Positions 11,901 through 21,087 of a stretch of 34,219 nt of DNA are shown piece after piece. The position numbers and the translations under genes are program-made. Position 1 is the stretch's first letter, and every line of letters starts with the position of its first letter. Source of the stretch: Elysia marginata. Taxonomy: Eukaryota > Mollusca > Gastropoda > Plakobranchidae. Under the pieces are notes generated by a model. It searched no databases. It had not been told where the DNA came from and worked only from the letters and a program-made list of their open reading frames with translations. The DNA lies in the NCBI GenBank assembly GCA_019649035.1, contig BMAT01002665.1, positions 20,034 to 54,252 on the forward strand, read 5' to 3'.

Positions 11901-14900
11901 CATTGAAGTTAATGTTATTTATGTTAAAGAGAATTGTCAAATGCTGCTTAATCTCCTCATCTGAATTGTCTGTACCTTATTGAAAATGAATTACTTTGTC
12001 CTCTGTATGGTCAGAAAACCCGAGTCTCTACACTCCACACTCAGAAACTCTCTCTAGCCTGGTGTACAGTCAGTGGGAACTTGGACACACCAACATCCTC
12101 GTACGCACCCGATCTCAAGGGACCTTTAAAGTAAGTCACATGCTGAAACTGACAATGTCGCTCTTTTTGTTCTTTCCGTGTGGGTCAGTGCAGGTAAAGT
12201 AGAAGGTCAAGTGTGCTAAAGTAATTGTCCATTTGAACTCATAACCACCTACCTGCGATAGACATGAACTGGGATTCATATGATCTGTACATTTCAGAAT
12301 TTTACAATAACTGTGGTAATGCAATTAATAAATTGACAATACCTGGTACTTGTTATAGTGGCTGCTTGGAAATACATGTAGGTGTAAGGGTGATTTTAAA
12401 GTCCCTGATTTTGTCTTTATTTACACTTATTTGTGGAATGATAAGAATCTTATTTGGCCAGCTGGTGAATATGACATTATGAGAACAAATCTATCAAAAA
12501 TACAGTACCCGGTATGCACTTTGTGATTGAAATAGGGTCAAATCATAAGGCTAGGAACATCCTTTTCTCTCCTGTCTCTATCTATAAACTATTAGAGGAT
12601 GAGGTTCAAGCACTAACTGTGTGTGCCTTGTTAGCTTTATAGATCAGATGAACAATTTAGTGTGACAATCCTTAATCTGGTTTTAACACAATGAAGATGC
12701 TAGCTTACCACGGGTTGCAGCTCTGCAAAACTCGCTATTTTACGGCATATAAAAAAATTCAAATGAAACTGTAAATTGTCGACCATGATGGAACATGGGT
12801 AAACAAGTAGTTTTGCAATATATTTATATGAATAAACATGTATTATACATTTAAAAAAATTAGTTATTGTCCTATATAAAAAAAAATATGGACTTTAGTC
12901 TTCCACGAGACTTTACATATTTCCCCCAGCAGGCCAATACACACCAAAGCAAATGCAACTCATATTTCAGAGCATTACAGCTCAGCTGCCGTTTAGGCGC
13001 TCAAATACTAACATTCTACAAATTCCAAGCACTGCCTATAGCCAGGTACCCATTTTACAGGTGGGTGGACTGAGGAAAGTGTGGATAAATTGCTTTCCTA
13101 AGGCAGTTACAACATGCGTCGTGGTTGGCTTAGGGCTAGCATAAACAAAGACTTTTGTACAATGTTCGTTCTGGAAAACTAGGTCATTGGTTTTTTTTCC
13201 TCTGTTCATTCTGGAAAACTAGGTCATTGGTTTTTCTTCCTCTGTTATCTCAGACTAAGAATGTGTACCTGACAGCAAAGCTGGAGTACCAGTCAACACA
13301 CGGGCTGGAGCAGGTCACGGCCGAAGAGATGGTGCGTGACTGGGCTGCCTGCTACATCAGACCCAACTCTAAATTAGTGAGAGGTGAGACCGTACAGTGA
13401 AAACATCATAATTTGAATCTCTTGGAATTGAACAAAAACTTAAAATTGAGAGGATTTGAAATATTCTGGAAACCTCCAAAGTCTTATAACCCAAATTTCT
13501 TACAATTCAAAGTTTTCTATATGTGAATTTTATTGTCCATCTTTGGCTTTGTCAGACTTGAACCCATAATTCGACGGTGATGAAGTTTAATTCTTTGAAA
13601 TCAAAGTTTTGGAAGTGGACATTAAAAACTCACACATATAGGCCTATGTTAAATCAAATTATGAAAGTTTTGAATAACCAAAAATTTTTTTAGAGGATTT
13701 GTAGGAAATATCATTTCTATCTTTCCTAGCCCTTTTACCCTCTCATCTCTCCCTCTTTTCTTTGTCTCTGTTTCTCCTCTGTCTGCCTGTCACTAAATCT
13801 GTGACCCTTACATAATAATTTCTATACTTCATGTAATACAAGTGATATTACAATTATTAGATACAGTCAATACAATAATTGCATGACAACAAACCATTGC
13901 TGCATTAAGATGATGTTTGATGCTTTTAATATTCAATTGTGTAATGTTCAATACAAAACTGTTTGAGCTTGGTGTTTGCTTTATTTCTTTTCAGCTCGGA
14001 TAAATGCCTTCACATCGAATATTATCATGTTTGAGGAGTTGGAATGTCATCAGATCTTAAGACCCTCATCCTCTTTCAGGTAGGGGAGGAGCATCTGGAC
14101 AAGGTTCTCATATCAAATTTCACTCACAGGAGCAAATGGGAGATTTATGCATATTTTTGTGATTAAAAATTTGTTCTATAATCCTGAAATTTCTTCATTC
14201 TGTAAATTTATATGAAAGAAAAATATTTAACTTTTCTAGGTGATATTGAAATTTGTTTGATTTTTTTTCTCAATTCAATCATGCTAGGAAGGTAAAATTT
14301 ATTTTAAAAATTGTGCCAACAATTTGGAACTTTTCATAATATTATATGTCTCAATCACAAGAATAAGGCTAAAATTAATATAAAATTTTTAAATAATCAG
14401 AAATTCTTCTATGTTTTCTAAAATGCATGTAACACTGCTTGTCTATTTTGAACCGTCCACAGGCCTGAAGAAAGATTTGCCTTTATCAGAAACCTGCTCA
14501 CACATCTTTTAAGGTAAAATGAAAATCCAGAATAAACCAGTTCTGTGATACCGAAAAACTTGAAAATCCTTTCAACTGATATTTTGGGGTTCTGTGAAAT
14601 GTATGAGCGTATTTTTTCAAGCAGTCATGGTCGTGTAGGGGGTAGGGATTGGATTGGGTTCATTGCTGGCTATACTTTGAATTGTTGACGATATAGATTT
14701 CTGTGTTTTGTACTGCTTGCAGGTCTCTGTTTTTGTGAGTTTCATGTTAACATCTAGAGACAAAATCTTAAATTAGACCAGAGTGAATAGGCACAGTGTT
14801 TTCGTTTTGAAATTTTGACTTACTGTTGATCAAGGAGAATCTGGAGACAGGATCAATAGAAATTTTTACAGTTTATAGATCTGATTTCGAGCCTGAAAAG

Positions 14901-17776
14901 GATTCTTTGGTCATTGTCAGTGCAAATGGCTAAACTGAAAAGAAACTTTGTGAAGTTTAACATCCCCTAAGCTTCCCTAAAATGCTTAAAGGGAGATTTT
15001 TTAAATTTGAAGTGAAAGTGACATGCAGCATTTTATTTAGATCTTGAGTCTACATTGGCCACTTGGCAAATTAGTAATCACCAAACTCCCTTCATCCATA
15101 TGGCTATGATATGCCTATCCCATCAGAACGGTAATGCAGTTCTACCATTGCGCATGTCTTAACCGTTTTAACCTTGAGCACCCTAGCCTGCAGCATACTC
15201 CCACCTGTTATAATCCATGCAAAGGAAAGTGAAAACCCCTTTAAAACGTCAGGGAGCCCCTTTGGGTTATTTTGAAACCTTTAGTTTGAGTTGTAATGAT
15301 GAGGGAATCCTAGACCAGTCTTACAGTATACAAAAATACGGTGCAACTAAAAAAAGAGCTGGACTGTTATACTGGTCTTACGGGCTCAAAAGGTAAAGTT
15401 CATCAAATTTGTACAGGTAACACATAAACACAAACGCAATTTTAGCACTAGCAGATTCTTCATGAGTAGACCACCTGGGCTTTGCTTCTCAGTCATCAAC
15501 ATTTCAGTCACAGAAAGCCTTTCTTCCTCTGGCTTTGCCTGTAGGCTTATGCTGAACCCGATGTTATTGCCATAAGGTAGTGAATTTGGTGTGATTATGT
15601 AGATCTATGAAATTTGTTCCATTTTTGGAGGGTTGAAATGAAATAAATATGGAGAAAATGTTTTTTTCTTCAGGCAGTGGGTGCCAAAGCCATCTCTGCT
15701 TCTTGCAAGAAACAAGACAAAGACAAGTAGAGACTTGCACTTATGGGCGATTTCTTTTCAGTTTGGCAATTTTCAATTTAAAGAGACTTGTTTATTACCT
15801 TTTGTTTTTCTGAATAGAGGGAACATGCTTTTTTAAAGCCTCGGCAGATATTTATTTTAAAATTATAATCTGTCTTTTCTGGTGTAATTTTTCCTCTTGT
15901 TTTTTGTTTTTGATTTTTTAAAAATGTTTCTACCCATTAACTTACACCTTTATATATGAAATAAACTCACTCTTTCTTTTATTTTTGAAGCTTGGACAAA
16001 GGCAAATACCTTGTGAGTCATGAACCAGGAAAGAGTTTTTGCGGGATACGCACATTGCAGCAAGGAGCTAGGTGAAGCTTACTGCTTTCTTAGGCAAAAT
16101 TTATCATTCATCTATATTTTTCATTATCAATTTAACTAGCCATCTCCATAAAATTTTATTGTGAATCCAATTACATTATTATTATTATGGACTTTGAAAG
16201 AAATAAATTTGTAAAACTCTACTCCTTACCCACTTTATAAAACATGAGTTTGAATTCCGCAATTGAATTATCAAAAAATGTCACTTTTTTGTAGGTATTA
16301 TAAAACAAAATAAAAAGGTAATTTTTTTAACTGGCTGAATCACATCCATTCTAAAAGAACATGTAATCATGAAAATATGTTTACAAACTTTATGCCTCGT
16401 ATCAAACTGTGCTCAACTTTTCATAGCAGTTGGACAACATTTGTACAAAATAGGTTACAAATGTCAGACAATTTTTATCTTCAGATTCAATAAGATGGAG
16501 AAGCCTGTACGCATACCTTCAGAGACAAAGCTCTCGCAGGGCCCAGTGCCGTGGATTCCTATAGACCCAACGATTCTGTTGCCGTATCATACACTTCACC
16601 AGAGAATACCAGCCACGTTTCTTCCCAAAGGTACACAATAAGTCTCTAGCAACTTTTTTTTCTTTTGCAATGGACTTTATGAGAACAGTTATACTGGGGA
16701 GTGAATCTTTGGAGACCTATGATTTTTTAAAGAAAAGCTGAAGATGATTTGTATATATTATTTTCAAAACATGGAAACGAAAATGGGACTGCCACAACCA
16801 AAAGTGTGAAACTTGAAGTCAACACTTTTATTGAAATTGAAACGTCTTGTTTTGAATGGACTCCATTGTTTGTGAGGGTGAGGTAAACAAGTTTAATCTA
16901 GGAAATAATGCAGCCACAGTAAAGTTTGAATGGAAAGGCATTCATAAGTAATAGATTTAAACAAAAATGATTTTGAGAAATTTTATATGGAAGATCACCT
17001 GGCTCATCATTAGTCATCGTGGCGTGGTGGTCTAGTGGTAGACGCTCGGCTTTCGGATCGAGAGGTCCGGGGTTCAAGTCCTGCTTTCGGCAGGTTGACG
17101 TTTAGTCCTTGAGAAAGGCTATTTACACACATTTCTTCGCCTCACTCTTGCGTTAAACAAGTACCCGACTATAGGCAGAGAAAGATCTTGTCAGAATGCA
17201 AGAGTGATGTGCTTAACTAGCTGTTCCTCTGTGAGTTAAGAAGGTACTTTGGTTGGGAATGGCCTGTCGGGGAACACTTTAGTGGATAAGCGCTATATAA
17301 AAGCGCTCTTTCCTTTTTTTTTTCTTTTAGTCTTTCAGTTTTATGCAGACTTGGGGAGGGGCAAGCATCTCTTAGTTCAAGTTATCAGCATCCCATGACC
17401 TAAAGCGAAAAACATGTGTCGTGAAAACCATTCTACTTAAAGGCTGAACAAAATCATATACTGGTAGCACCAACACATACCTCATGTCAAATCTCAGAAA
17501 GCTTATTTATCAGTCTTCTTTTTACTTTTTTTAGAACTTTGTTTTTAGTTCAGATATCTACAAAGATGAGCATGTATAAACTTTCATGCGTTATATATTC
17601 CTGTCTTATCTCTATTTTCTTTGTTTTTTTTACTTCCTCTTTGCTCAATAGATGTGAAGATTGTACCAGGATCTAAAAAACCACCACAAGCCAAAGTTGT
17701 TGCAAGCCTAGCCAACAAGAAGAAGAAAAAGAAAAAAAACAAATTTCAAAAGAAGGATGAACGAGAATTTTTCTAA
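2344..17776 (+). CDS. ICE2: Little elongation complex subunit 2 (ICE2/NARG2), 5'-partial, 14 exons
   Basis: ICE2 (NARG2) works with ICE1 and ELL in the nuclear little elongation complex, which promotes RNA polymerase II transcription of snRNA genes (known for the family). Exons: 2344-2912, 3261-3408, 3832-3951, 5197-5334, 6200-6337, 6916-7075, 10034-10858, 12015-12130, 13254-13383, 13995-14079, 14463-14513, 15991-16071, 16485-16630, 17652-17776. All introns are GT..AG, phases agree at every junction, and the sum is 2832 nt (943 codons plus stop), close to the 982 residues I recall for human ICE2. Recognisable blocks: QLFEKYARP, AWNIPVTVKE, LEALETFG, YLTAKLEYQSTHGLEQ, and VPWIPIDPTILLPYH in the NARG2 C-terminal domain. 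The first exon starts in phase 0 with GTA after an acceptor, with an in-frame stop just upstream, so the initiator is in an unseen exon. A 593-nt gap lies in intron 7; both sides are phase 1, so a whole exon could be hidden there. Confidence 0.9.
3261..7075 (+). CDS. ICE2: ICE2 exons B-F: conserved N-terminal block
   Basis: Five exons (3261-3408, 3832-3951, 5197-5334, 6200-6337, 6916-7075), about residues 190-424. The order of conserved motifs matches vertebrate ICE2: LTRNQMATYLQLFEKYARP (human SQREQRSYVDLLVKYAK), EFQSYLQQNA (human EFLKFLQNSA), SVSEDVNAEALAVKFGCE (human SKDPNAEKLVSRYHPQ) and DFKRAWNIPVTV (human YKEQWEIPVCI). Exons C, D and E are all phase 0 on both sides (120, 138 and 138 nt), so each could be skipped without losing frame. 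The structural role of this block is not known to me; it is the second-best conserved part after the C-terminal domain. Confidence 0.85.
3637..3777. repeat. 30-bp minisatellite, about 4.6 copies
   Basis: Units of the form CCTGTAATATTACTTTTTCA followed by TTCTGAGTTG repeat with few differences. The array lies in the ICE2 intron 3409-3831, ending about 55 bp before the acceptor at 3831. Near-identity of the copies indicates recent expansion. Confidence 0.9.
3952..5196. other. ICE2 intron without recognised elements
   Basis: AT-rich intron between the exons ending at 3951 and starting at 5197. It holds a short (AT)n run near 4590 and otherwise nothing I can classify. Confidence 0.5.
5370..5790 (-). 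repeat. Degraded dispersed repeat (SINE/LINE-tail like)
   Basis: On the minus strand the segment ends in a GCTATACAA-type motif followed by an (ATT)n run, similar to the AAGCGCTATATAAA tail of the SINE at about 17.3 kb. The adjoining 5520-5690 stretch resembles, from memory, a repeat body common in aquatic animal genomes (TTCCATATGGGAGGCTG, AATGAACGGTCACC). No duplication at the ends is visible. It lies in the ICE2 intron 5335-6199. Family assignment is a judgement from pattern only. Confidence 0.4.
8176..9547 (-). mobile_element. Pogo/Tigger-like DNA transposon, internally deleted
   Basis: The left end is TA|CAGTTGAACCCTTTTAAACC (TA at 8174-8175). The complement of the right end begins CAGAAGAATCCCTTTCAACC, followed by TA at 9548-9549. 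Both ends then carry AACCGAAA-type motifs repeated in the subterminal region (near 8218, 8238, 9428, 9512 and 9528). CAG-initial inverted repeats with a TA target site are characteristic of pogo-like Tc1/mariner elements. The only coding remnant is the DNA-binding region on the minus strand (8380-8786); the DDE catalytic domain is absent. The element sits in the ICE2 intron 7076-10033, antisense to the gene. Confidence 0.85.
8380..8786 (-). pseudogene. Pogo-like transposase DNA-binding region, CENP-B/Tc5 HTH pair
   Basis: From ATG at 8786 the frame reads MSKRKHSAYMIEFKLQTLSE, then LTKTEICKKHSVPNSTLSMI, the CENP-B N-terminal helix-turn-helix found in pogo/Tigger transposases; this frame closes at 8574. 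Beyond that stop, the same frame gives HEELEDAVFAWFCQAMAMNV, typical of the second (Tc5/CENP-B-type) HTH. A frame change near 8475 leads to KAAEIAQIMNFNF and WVEKFKQRK, the end of that domain. So one stop and one frameshift interrupt the two-HTH module, and the DDE domain is missing altogether. A TATTTATAG box-like string lies roughly 70 nt upstream on the minus strand. The 70-residue single-HTH frame could in principle still make a small DNA-binding peptide; there is no evidence that it does. Confidence 0.75.
10034..10858 (+). CDS. ICE2: ICE2 exon G: large disordered linker with LETFG motif
   Basis: This 825-nt exon starts in phase 1 (G|AT, Asp) after the acceptor TTCAG at 10033 and ends at the donor CAGG|GTGAGA. 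It begins with TVYLDKPVFEDDLLVRDYNA and ALFHKYAL, matching human VIYINSPL and NQIFHEVPLKF. Then DPFDIFATDLEALETFG aligns with the human segment ending DVTELETFG, the best-conserved island in the linker. The remainder (about residues 510-699) is rich in Ser, Thr, Asn and Lys with short basic patches (KKLRDE, RSKTRL), consistent with an unstructured nuclear linker. Although the frame stays open to 10911, the donor at 10858 restores phase with the next exon. Confidence 0.85.
11192..11784. other. Assembly gap (593 N)
   Basis: Run of N within the ICE2 intron 10859-12014. The flanking exons join in phase 1 without it, so the gap need not contain coding sequence, but a phase 1-1 exon could be hidden there. 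Confidence 0.99.
12015..16630 (+). CDS. ICE2: ICE2 exons H-M: NARG2 C-terminal domain
   Basis: Six short exons (12015-12130, 13254-13383, 13995-14079, 14463-14513, 15991-16071, 16485-16630), about residues 700-902, encode the domain that defines the family. Motifs in order with human counterparts: SLVYSQWELGHTNILVR (human NFVYKLFSLQDLLLLVR), LEYQSTHGLEQVTAEEM (human VEYQACYGVEALTESEL), INAFTSNIIMFEEL (human IDAFTSKLFLLEEI), LDKGKYLVSHEPG (human LQEGSYLLSHAAE) and VPWIPIDPTILLPYHTLHQR (human VPWVPLDPSLLLPYHIHHGR). The human comparisons are from memory. The match is continuous through all six junctions, which is strong support for the exon model. The mollusc-like copy lacks the longer linker the human protein has before GKVTRTAYN. 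Confidence 0.92.
13161..13243. repeat. Tandem 42-bp duplication including the polypyrimidine tract
   Basis: TTCTGGAAAACTAGGTCATT followed by a T/C-rich stretch occurs at about 13168 and again at about 13210. The second copy runs into the functional acceptor CTGTTATCTCAG at 13253. The duplication places a second pyrimidine tract just upstream of the ICE2 acceptor. Confidence 0.85.
14514..15990. other. ICE2 intron without recognised elements
   Basis: Intron between exons K and L. The 15050-15370 part is less AT-rich than its surroundings and could be an old repeat, but I see no inverted ends, poly-A tail or coding similarity. Confidence 0.4.
17019..17330 (+). mobile_element. tRNA-derived SINE
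   Basis: The head looks like a tRNA with both polymerase III boxes: A box TGGTCTAGTGG at 17028-17038 and B box GGTTCAAGTCC at 17071-17081, 32 bp apart. A body of about 200 bp follows, then the tail GATAAGCGCTATATAAAAGC, then a T-rich end. The tail resembles LINE-mobilised tails seen in several invertebrate SINEs. The copy is in the last ICE2 intron (16631-17651), same orientation as the gene. Target duplications are not obvious. I cannot name the SINE family from sequence alone. Confidence 0.8.
17028..17081 (+). promoter_or_regulatory. RNA polymerase III internal promoter (A and B boxes) of the SINE
   Basis: A box TGGTCTAGTGG fits TRGYNNARNGG; B box GGTTCAAGTCC fits GGTTCRANYCC. Order and spacing are those of a type 2 (tRNA) promoter. 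Whether this copy is transcribed is unknown. Confidence 0.75.
17652..17776 (+). CDS. ICE2: ICE2 last exon: lysine-rich C-terminal tail
   Basis: It joins in phase 1 (G|AT, Asp) and encodes DVKIVPGSKKPP, then a run of lysines within LANKKKKKKKNKFQKK, ending DEREFF before TAA at 17774-17776. The basic run is a plausible nuclear localisation signal; that is inference from composition. AATAAA follows 50 nt after the stop. Confidence 0.85.
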
Positions 17777-17825
17777 GTTTATCAGTACTTTGCCGTTTTG
17801 TTTAAAAAATGTCTTTATGTAGAAG

Positions 17826-17831
17826 AATAAA
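17826..17831 (+). terminator. ICE2 polyadenylation signal
   Basis: Canonical AATAAA followed by a GTGTTTG stretch, 50 nt after the ICE2 stop. It marks the likely end of the transcript at about 17850. Confidence 0.8.
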
Positions 17832-18036
17832 GTGTTTGAACATACCTACCAGTATGTGTTTGAAATGATTTACTTATCTTTTTTATTATTACCAGTAAAA
17901 TGCCCATAAATTTCGCTGGTTTAAGTAAAGATAATGGAATTTGTTTAAGAAAAGAACCTAACAATAGGCTGACCTCCTATTAAAAAGTTTTTTTTCGTTT
18001 TGTCCCCACAATGTTGTATTATCTACATAAAGTTTT

Positions 18037-18311
18037 TTCTGTTTTTGAATTTCCTCTCAACGCTTTCTCTTAACTTTTTATTTCCCTGTAACCGTTTTAT
18101 CCTCGTCTTTATCTTAGTCCACACCTCTCTCTCTGACTCCATCTGTCTATCTATTTATATTTCTCTCTTGCCATGTCTTAACACTTGTTTGTACTTGTCT
18201 GTCTGTCTCTGTCTGTGAGTTTACCTGCTGCGCGACTACGTCTAATATTCTGTTTTTGAGTTTCCTGTCAACGCCTTCTCTTTATTTTTTATCTTCTTAT
18301 AACTGTTCTAA
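18037..18311. repeat. Spaced direct repeat, two ~65-bp arms
   Basis: TTCTGTTTTTGAATTTCCTC at 18037 recurs with about 80% identity as TTCTGTTTTTGAGTTTCCTG at 18248, and similarity continues for about 65 bp. The spacer between arms is pyrimidine-rich (CTCTCT, CTGTCTGTCT) low-complexity sequence. Confidence 0.65.
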
Positions 18312-18482
18312 AATTCTCCATGATATAGCCTCAAAATGACTAGTGCATGTCCCTAGAATAATGTATTCCATCTTTTTTTATACGATTATAGAATATCCTT
18401 TAAAAGACTAGAACAGCTCAGTCCGAATCGTTCAAACCAATGGGGAACAAATTTAACTTTGAATTTTCCAAAATTCAACTTA

Positions 18483-18680
18483 CAGTCAACTCTGCTTCAC
18501 TCGAAGTTGCTTTAGTCAATTTCCAGTTCACTTGATTCTTTTGTTGTTGTTTCTCAATCTCATGGGAAAAAGAACTTGGACATGACTCTATTTTTTTTTT
18601 ACCTAAGTTGATGTTACTAGTTGTGTTCTTTGGAGACACACACACACAAAAAATCATTTCAACTTCAGCAGAGTTGACTG
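18483..18680. mobile_element. Pogo-like MITE
   Basis: The left end CAGTCAACTCTGCTTCACTC faces the right end, whose complement begins CAGTCAACTCTGCTGAAGTT. TA precedes the left end; on the right, CG lies between the end and TA, so the target duplication is imperfect. The size of 198 bp and the CAG start fit a pogo/Tigger-derived MITE. There is no coding capacity. Confidence 0.75.
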
Positions 18681-19540
18681 CGTATTGAGACCACCAATTC
18701 TCTTTTTCTTTTGCAATACATGTGCATGTATATGTATCGATAACCAATTTTTGGATTATTCAAATTTAAATTTTATGTCCATGGGGCTTGAAACATGTGA
18801 ACTAGACTCGATGAACATGTAAATTTTGCTTCAGCCAAGGTTAGTTGGAAGAAAGATTTTTTTAAAACCTTTACTGCCTCTCTTGTTCATGAAAGTGGAG
18901 GATTTCCAACTTTTAAGATTTTAAGCTTTGTTAATTCAATAAGTGGTTATTGTCCTGGGTAGGACATCACAGTTTTCATGTGTATGGCACAACTTTCAAC
19001 AATGCATTTTCCACCGATTGCTTATAGTTCAAACTTATCAAAATTTCTTTTTATTGACTTAAAATGCCCTGTAAGACGAAGATTAGATTATAATAGATAT
19101 AATTAATTTTAGATATTAAAATTTGATGCCAGGGACTTAAAAGAGAAATTTAATGACTACATGTATTGTTAATTTTGCACTCAATGATATAGGATATAAG
19201 TATGTATGTTTCTTACATTTTGCTGATCTCAGAAGTCAAAGCATATATGATCGATATCTCTTGTCATTGTCACGGTATGAGACAGATGCAAGAATACTTT
19301 GCATTGTTTAACAAACAGTGTACAAATTTATATACAACATTAGAGATAAAATCTACCTGAGGGAAATGAAGATAAAACTTTCAAAAAAGGTACAGTCGAG
19401 CAAAAAAATTGTTTTGTTTTATTTTCATTAACCAGCCCTTACCTGACATTGAAAATCTAAGAATGCCTCATTTGACCTTTTTGCACAGTCACACACCTGA
19501 ATTATTATGTATGTTAGAAAAAGGGTATTGTATTTTTAAA
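18681..19540. other. Intergenic, nothing recognised
   Basis: AT-rich sequence with no long open frame, no splice-bounded similarity and no repeat structure that I can define. Confidence 0.4.
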
Positions 19541-19542
19541 AA

Positions 19543-19861
19543 TAGTGGTAGTAGTTGAAGTAGTACTGTAGTAGTTGTAGTAGCAGCAGCAGCAGTAGTA
19601 GTAGTACTACGGTAGAAGTAGTTGTAACGGTAGCGGTAGTAGTGGTAGCTGTAGTGGTAGTAGCAGTAGAGATATAAGTAATAGTGGGAGCGGTAGGGGT
19701 AGTGGTAGAAGTAGCAGTAGTAGTAGTAGAAGAAGTAGCCGCTGCGGTGATTGTAGAAGTAGTAGTAGCGGTGATGGTAATAGTGGAAGAAGTAGTAGTA
19801 GCGGTGGTGGTAACAGTAGTAGAAGTTGTAGTAATAGTGGTAGAGCAGTAGAAATGAGTGC
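19543..19861. repeat. Imperfect trinucleotide tract (GTA/GTR)n
   Basis: About 320 bp dominated by GTA, GTG, GCA and GAA triplets on the plus strand. It is heavily interrupted and so probably old. A related CTA/ACT tract ends the window. Confidence 0.9.
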
Positions 19862-19955
19862 AGTAATATTAGTTATTAGTAATATGGGCTAAACAAACAG
19901 AAAATCGGGCGTCACCGGACAAGCCTTCACATAAGGAGTGGGCTCTTTTTTACTA

Positions 19956-20129
19956 CAGTGGAATCCACATAAAGTCAACATCTTTAAGGGAAACTCTTGC
20001 TTAGAGTCAACACTATTTCGCAGTCCCATTTAGTATTTCTTTATATCTTTGTAATGGATAAAGTCAACCCTTGCTTACAGCCAACACATTTTTGCGGTCT
20101 CGAGGTGTTAACTTATCAGGATTCCACTG
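19956..20129. mobile_element. Pogo-like MITE with TA target duplication
   Basis: CAGTGGAATCC at the left and GGATTCCACTG at the right are perfect 11-bp inverted ends, flanked by TA at 19954-19955 and 20130-20131. The inner sequences carry AAGTCAACA/GTTAACTT-type motifs, giving a partly palindromic 174-bp element. These features match Tigger/pogo-derived MITEs. Confidence 0.88.
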
Positions 20130-20177
20130 TATATAAATGTCTGACCCTGAAATGGTTCACGCTGTACACAAATAGCA

Positions 20178-20610
20178 TACCTGCCACTCCTCAAAATGGA
20201 AAATCAGTATGATTGAGTTAAAAAAATCAGTATTCAGGGTTAAAACATCTGTTTGAGTATTACGACCATGTACTGGTACTCACAAACTCTGACATTTTTT
20301 TAGTAAAAGCACTAACAGTTCAATTTCATTGTAGCCATCGTCGTTTAAATTGTTTAGAAAAAAAGGAAAAAAATAATGGTTGAAAAACTACCATGCTCCA
20401 TAATACAGTAAGCCTAATGTAAATCATTTAGGTACATACAAGTACTAATAACAATTTTCAGATTGCTAAAAAAGTGACAAACACTGGGAAACTCTTTGAA
20501 ACTTGACTCTATGGGGCGGTAGTTGCCATGCAGTAAAAAATCAGTATTTTCTAATATTTTGGCCAAAAACCAGTATAATACTGATTTAATCTGTATGAAT
20601 GACAGGTCTG
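20178..20610. mobile_element. hAT-type MITE with exact 8-bp target duplication
   Basis: AAATAGCA occurs at 20170-20177 and at 20611-20618, an exact 8-bp duplication as expected for hAT insertion. The left end reads TACCTGCCACTCC; the complement of the right end reads CAGACCTGTCATTC. Inside, motifs of the form AATCAGTAT are repeated near both ends in inverted orientation. It is about 433 bp, with no coding potential. The left end may have lost two bases or overlaps the duplication by CA. Confidence 0.82.
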
Positions 20611-20947
20611 AAATAGCAACGTACTGGAAAGGTTAAACATTCAACATTGCTTGAATGAACTGTATTATTTACTTTGATAAATGTATAAAACCTTCTGTTG
20701 AATGATTCAAAAGAGTTTGTGAACGAGAAAAAAGTTGACTTAATCTCTCACATTTCTGACATTACTTGCAAGACAAAAACATGTACATGTAACTCCCGTT
20801 TGGAAAAAAACCCATTAAAATTGAAGACAAAGCATAACTCGTGTAAGTATCCTTCAATTTTATTGATTAAAAAGAATATCACTTTATCAGCAAGACATCT
20901 TTTGGATTACAAAAAAATCATTTGAAACAAAAATAAAACTTACAAAC

Positions 20948-21087
20948 AACATTGTGAAGGCAACATTTCAAATTTAAAACTTAACATTGTGAAGGCAACA
21001 TTTCAAATTTAAAACTTACAACATTGTGAAGGCAACATTTCAAATTTAAAACTTACAACATTGTGAAGGCAACATTTCAAATTTAAT
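20948..21087. repeat. 35-37-bp tandem array, about 4 copies
   Basis: Units beginning AACATTGTGAAGGCAACATT start at 20948, 20983, 21020 and 21057 and are nearly identical. The first spacing is 35 bp and the next two are 37 bp. It is AT-rich and non-coding. Confidence 0.92.

Noticed and set aside
17019-17100. Functional tRNA gene
   Set aside because: The boxes are present, but acceptor-stem pairing is poor and the sequence continues into a SINE body and tail.
18000-18218. 72-residue Leu/Ser/Cys-rich frame
   Set aside because: It covers a spaced direct repeat and CT-rich low-complexity sequence, with no similarity.
20948-21087. CRISPR array
   Set aside because: The units are contiguous tandem repeats without unique spacers, in a eukaryotic setting.
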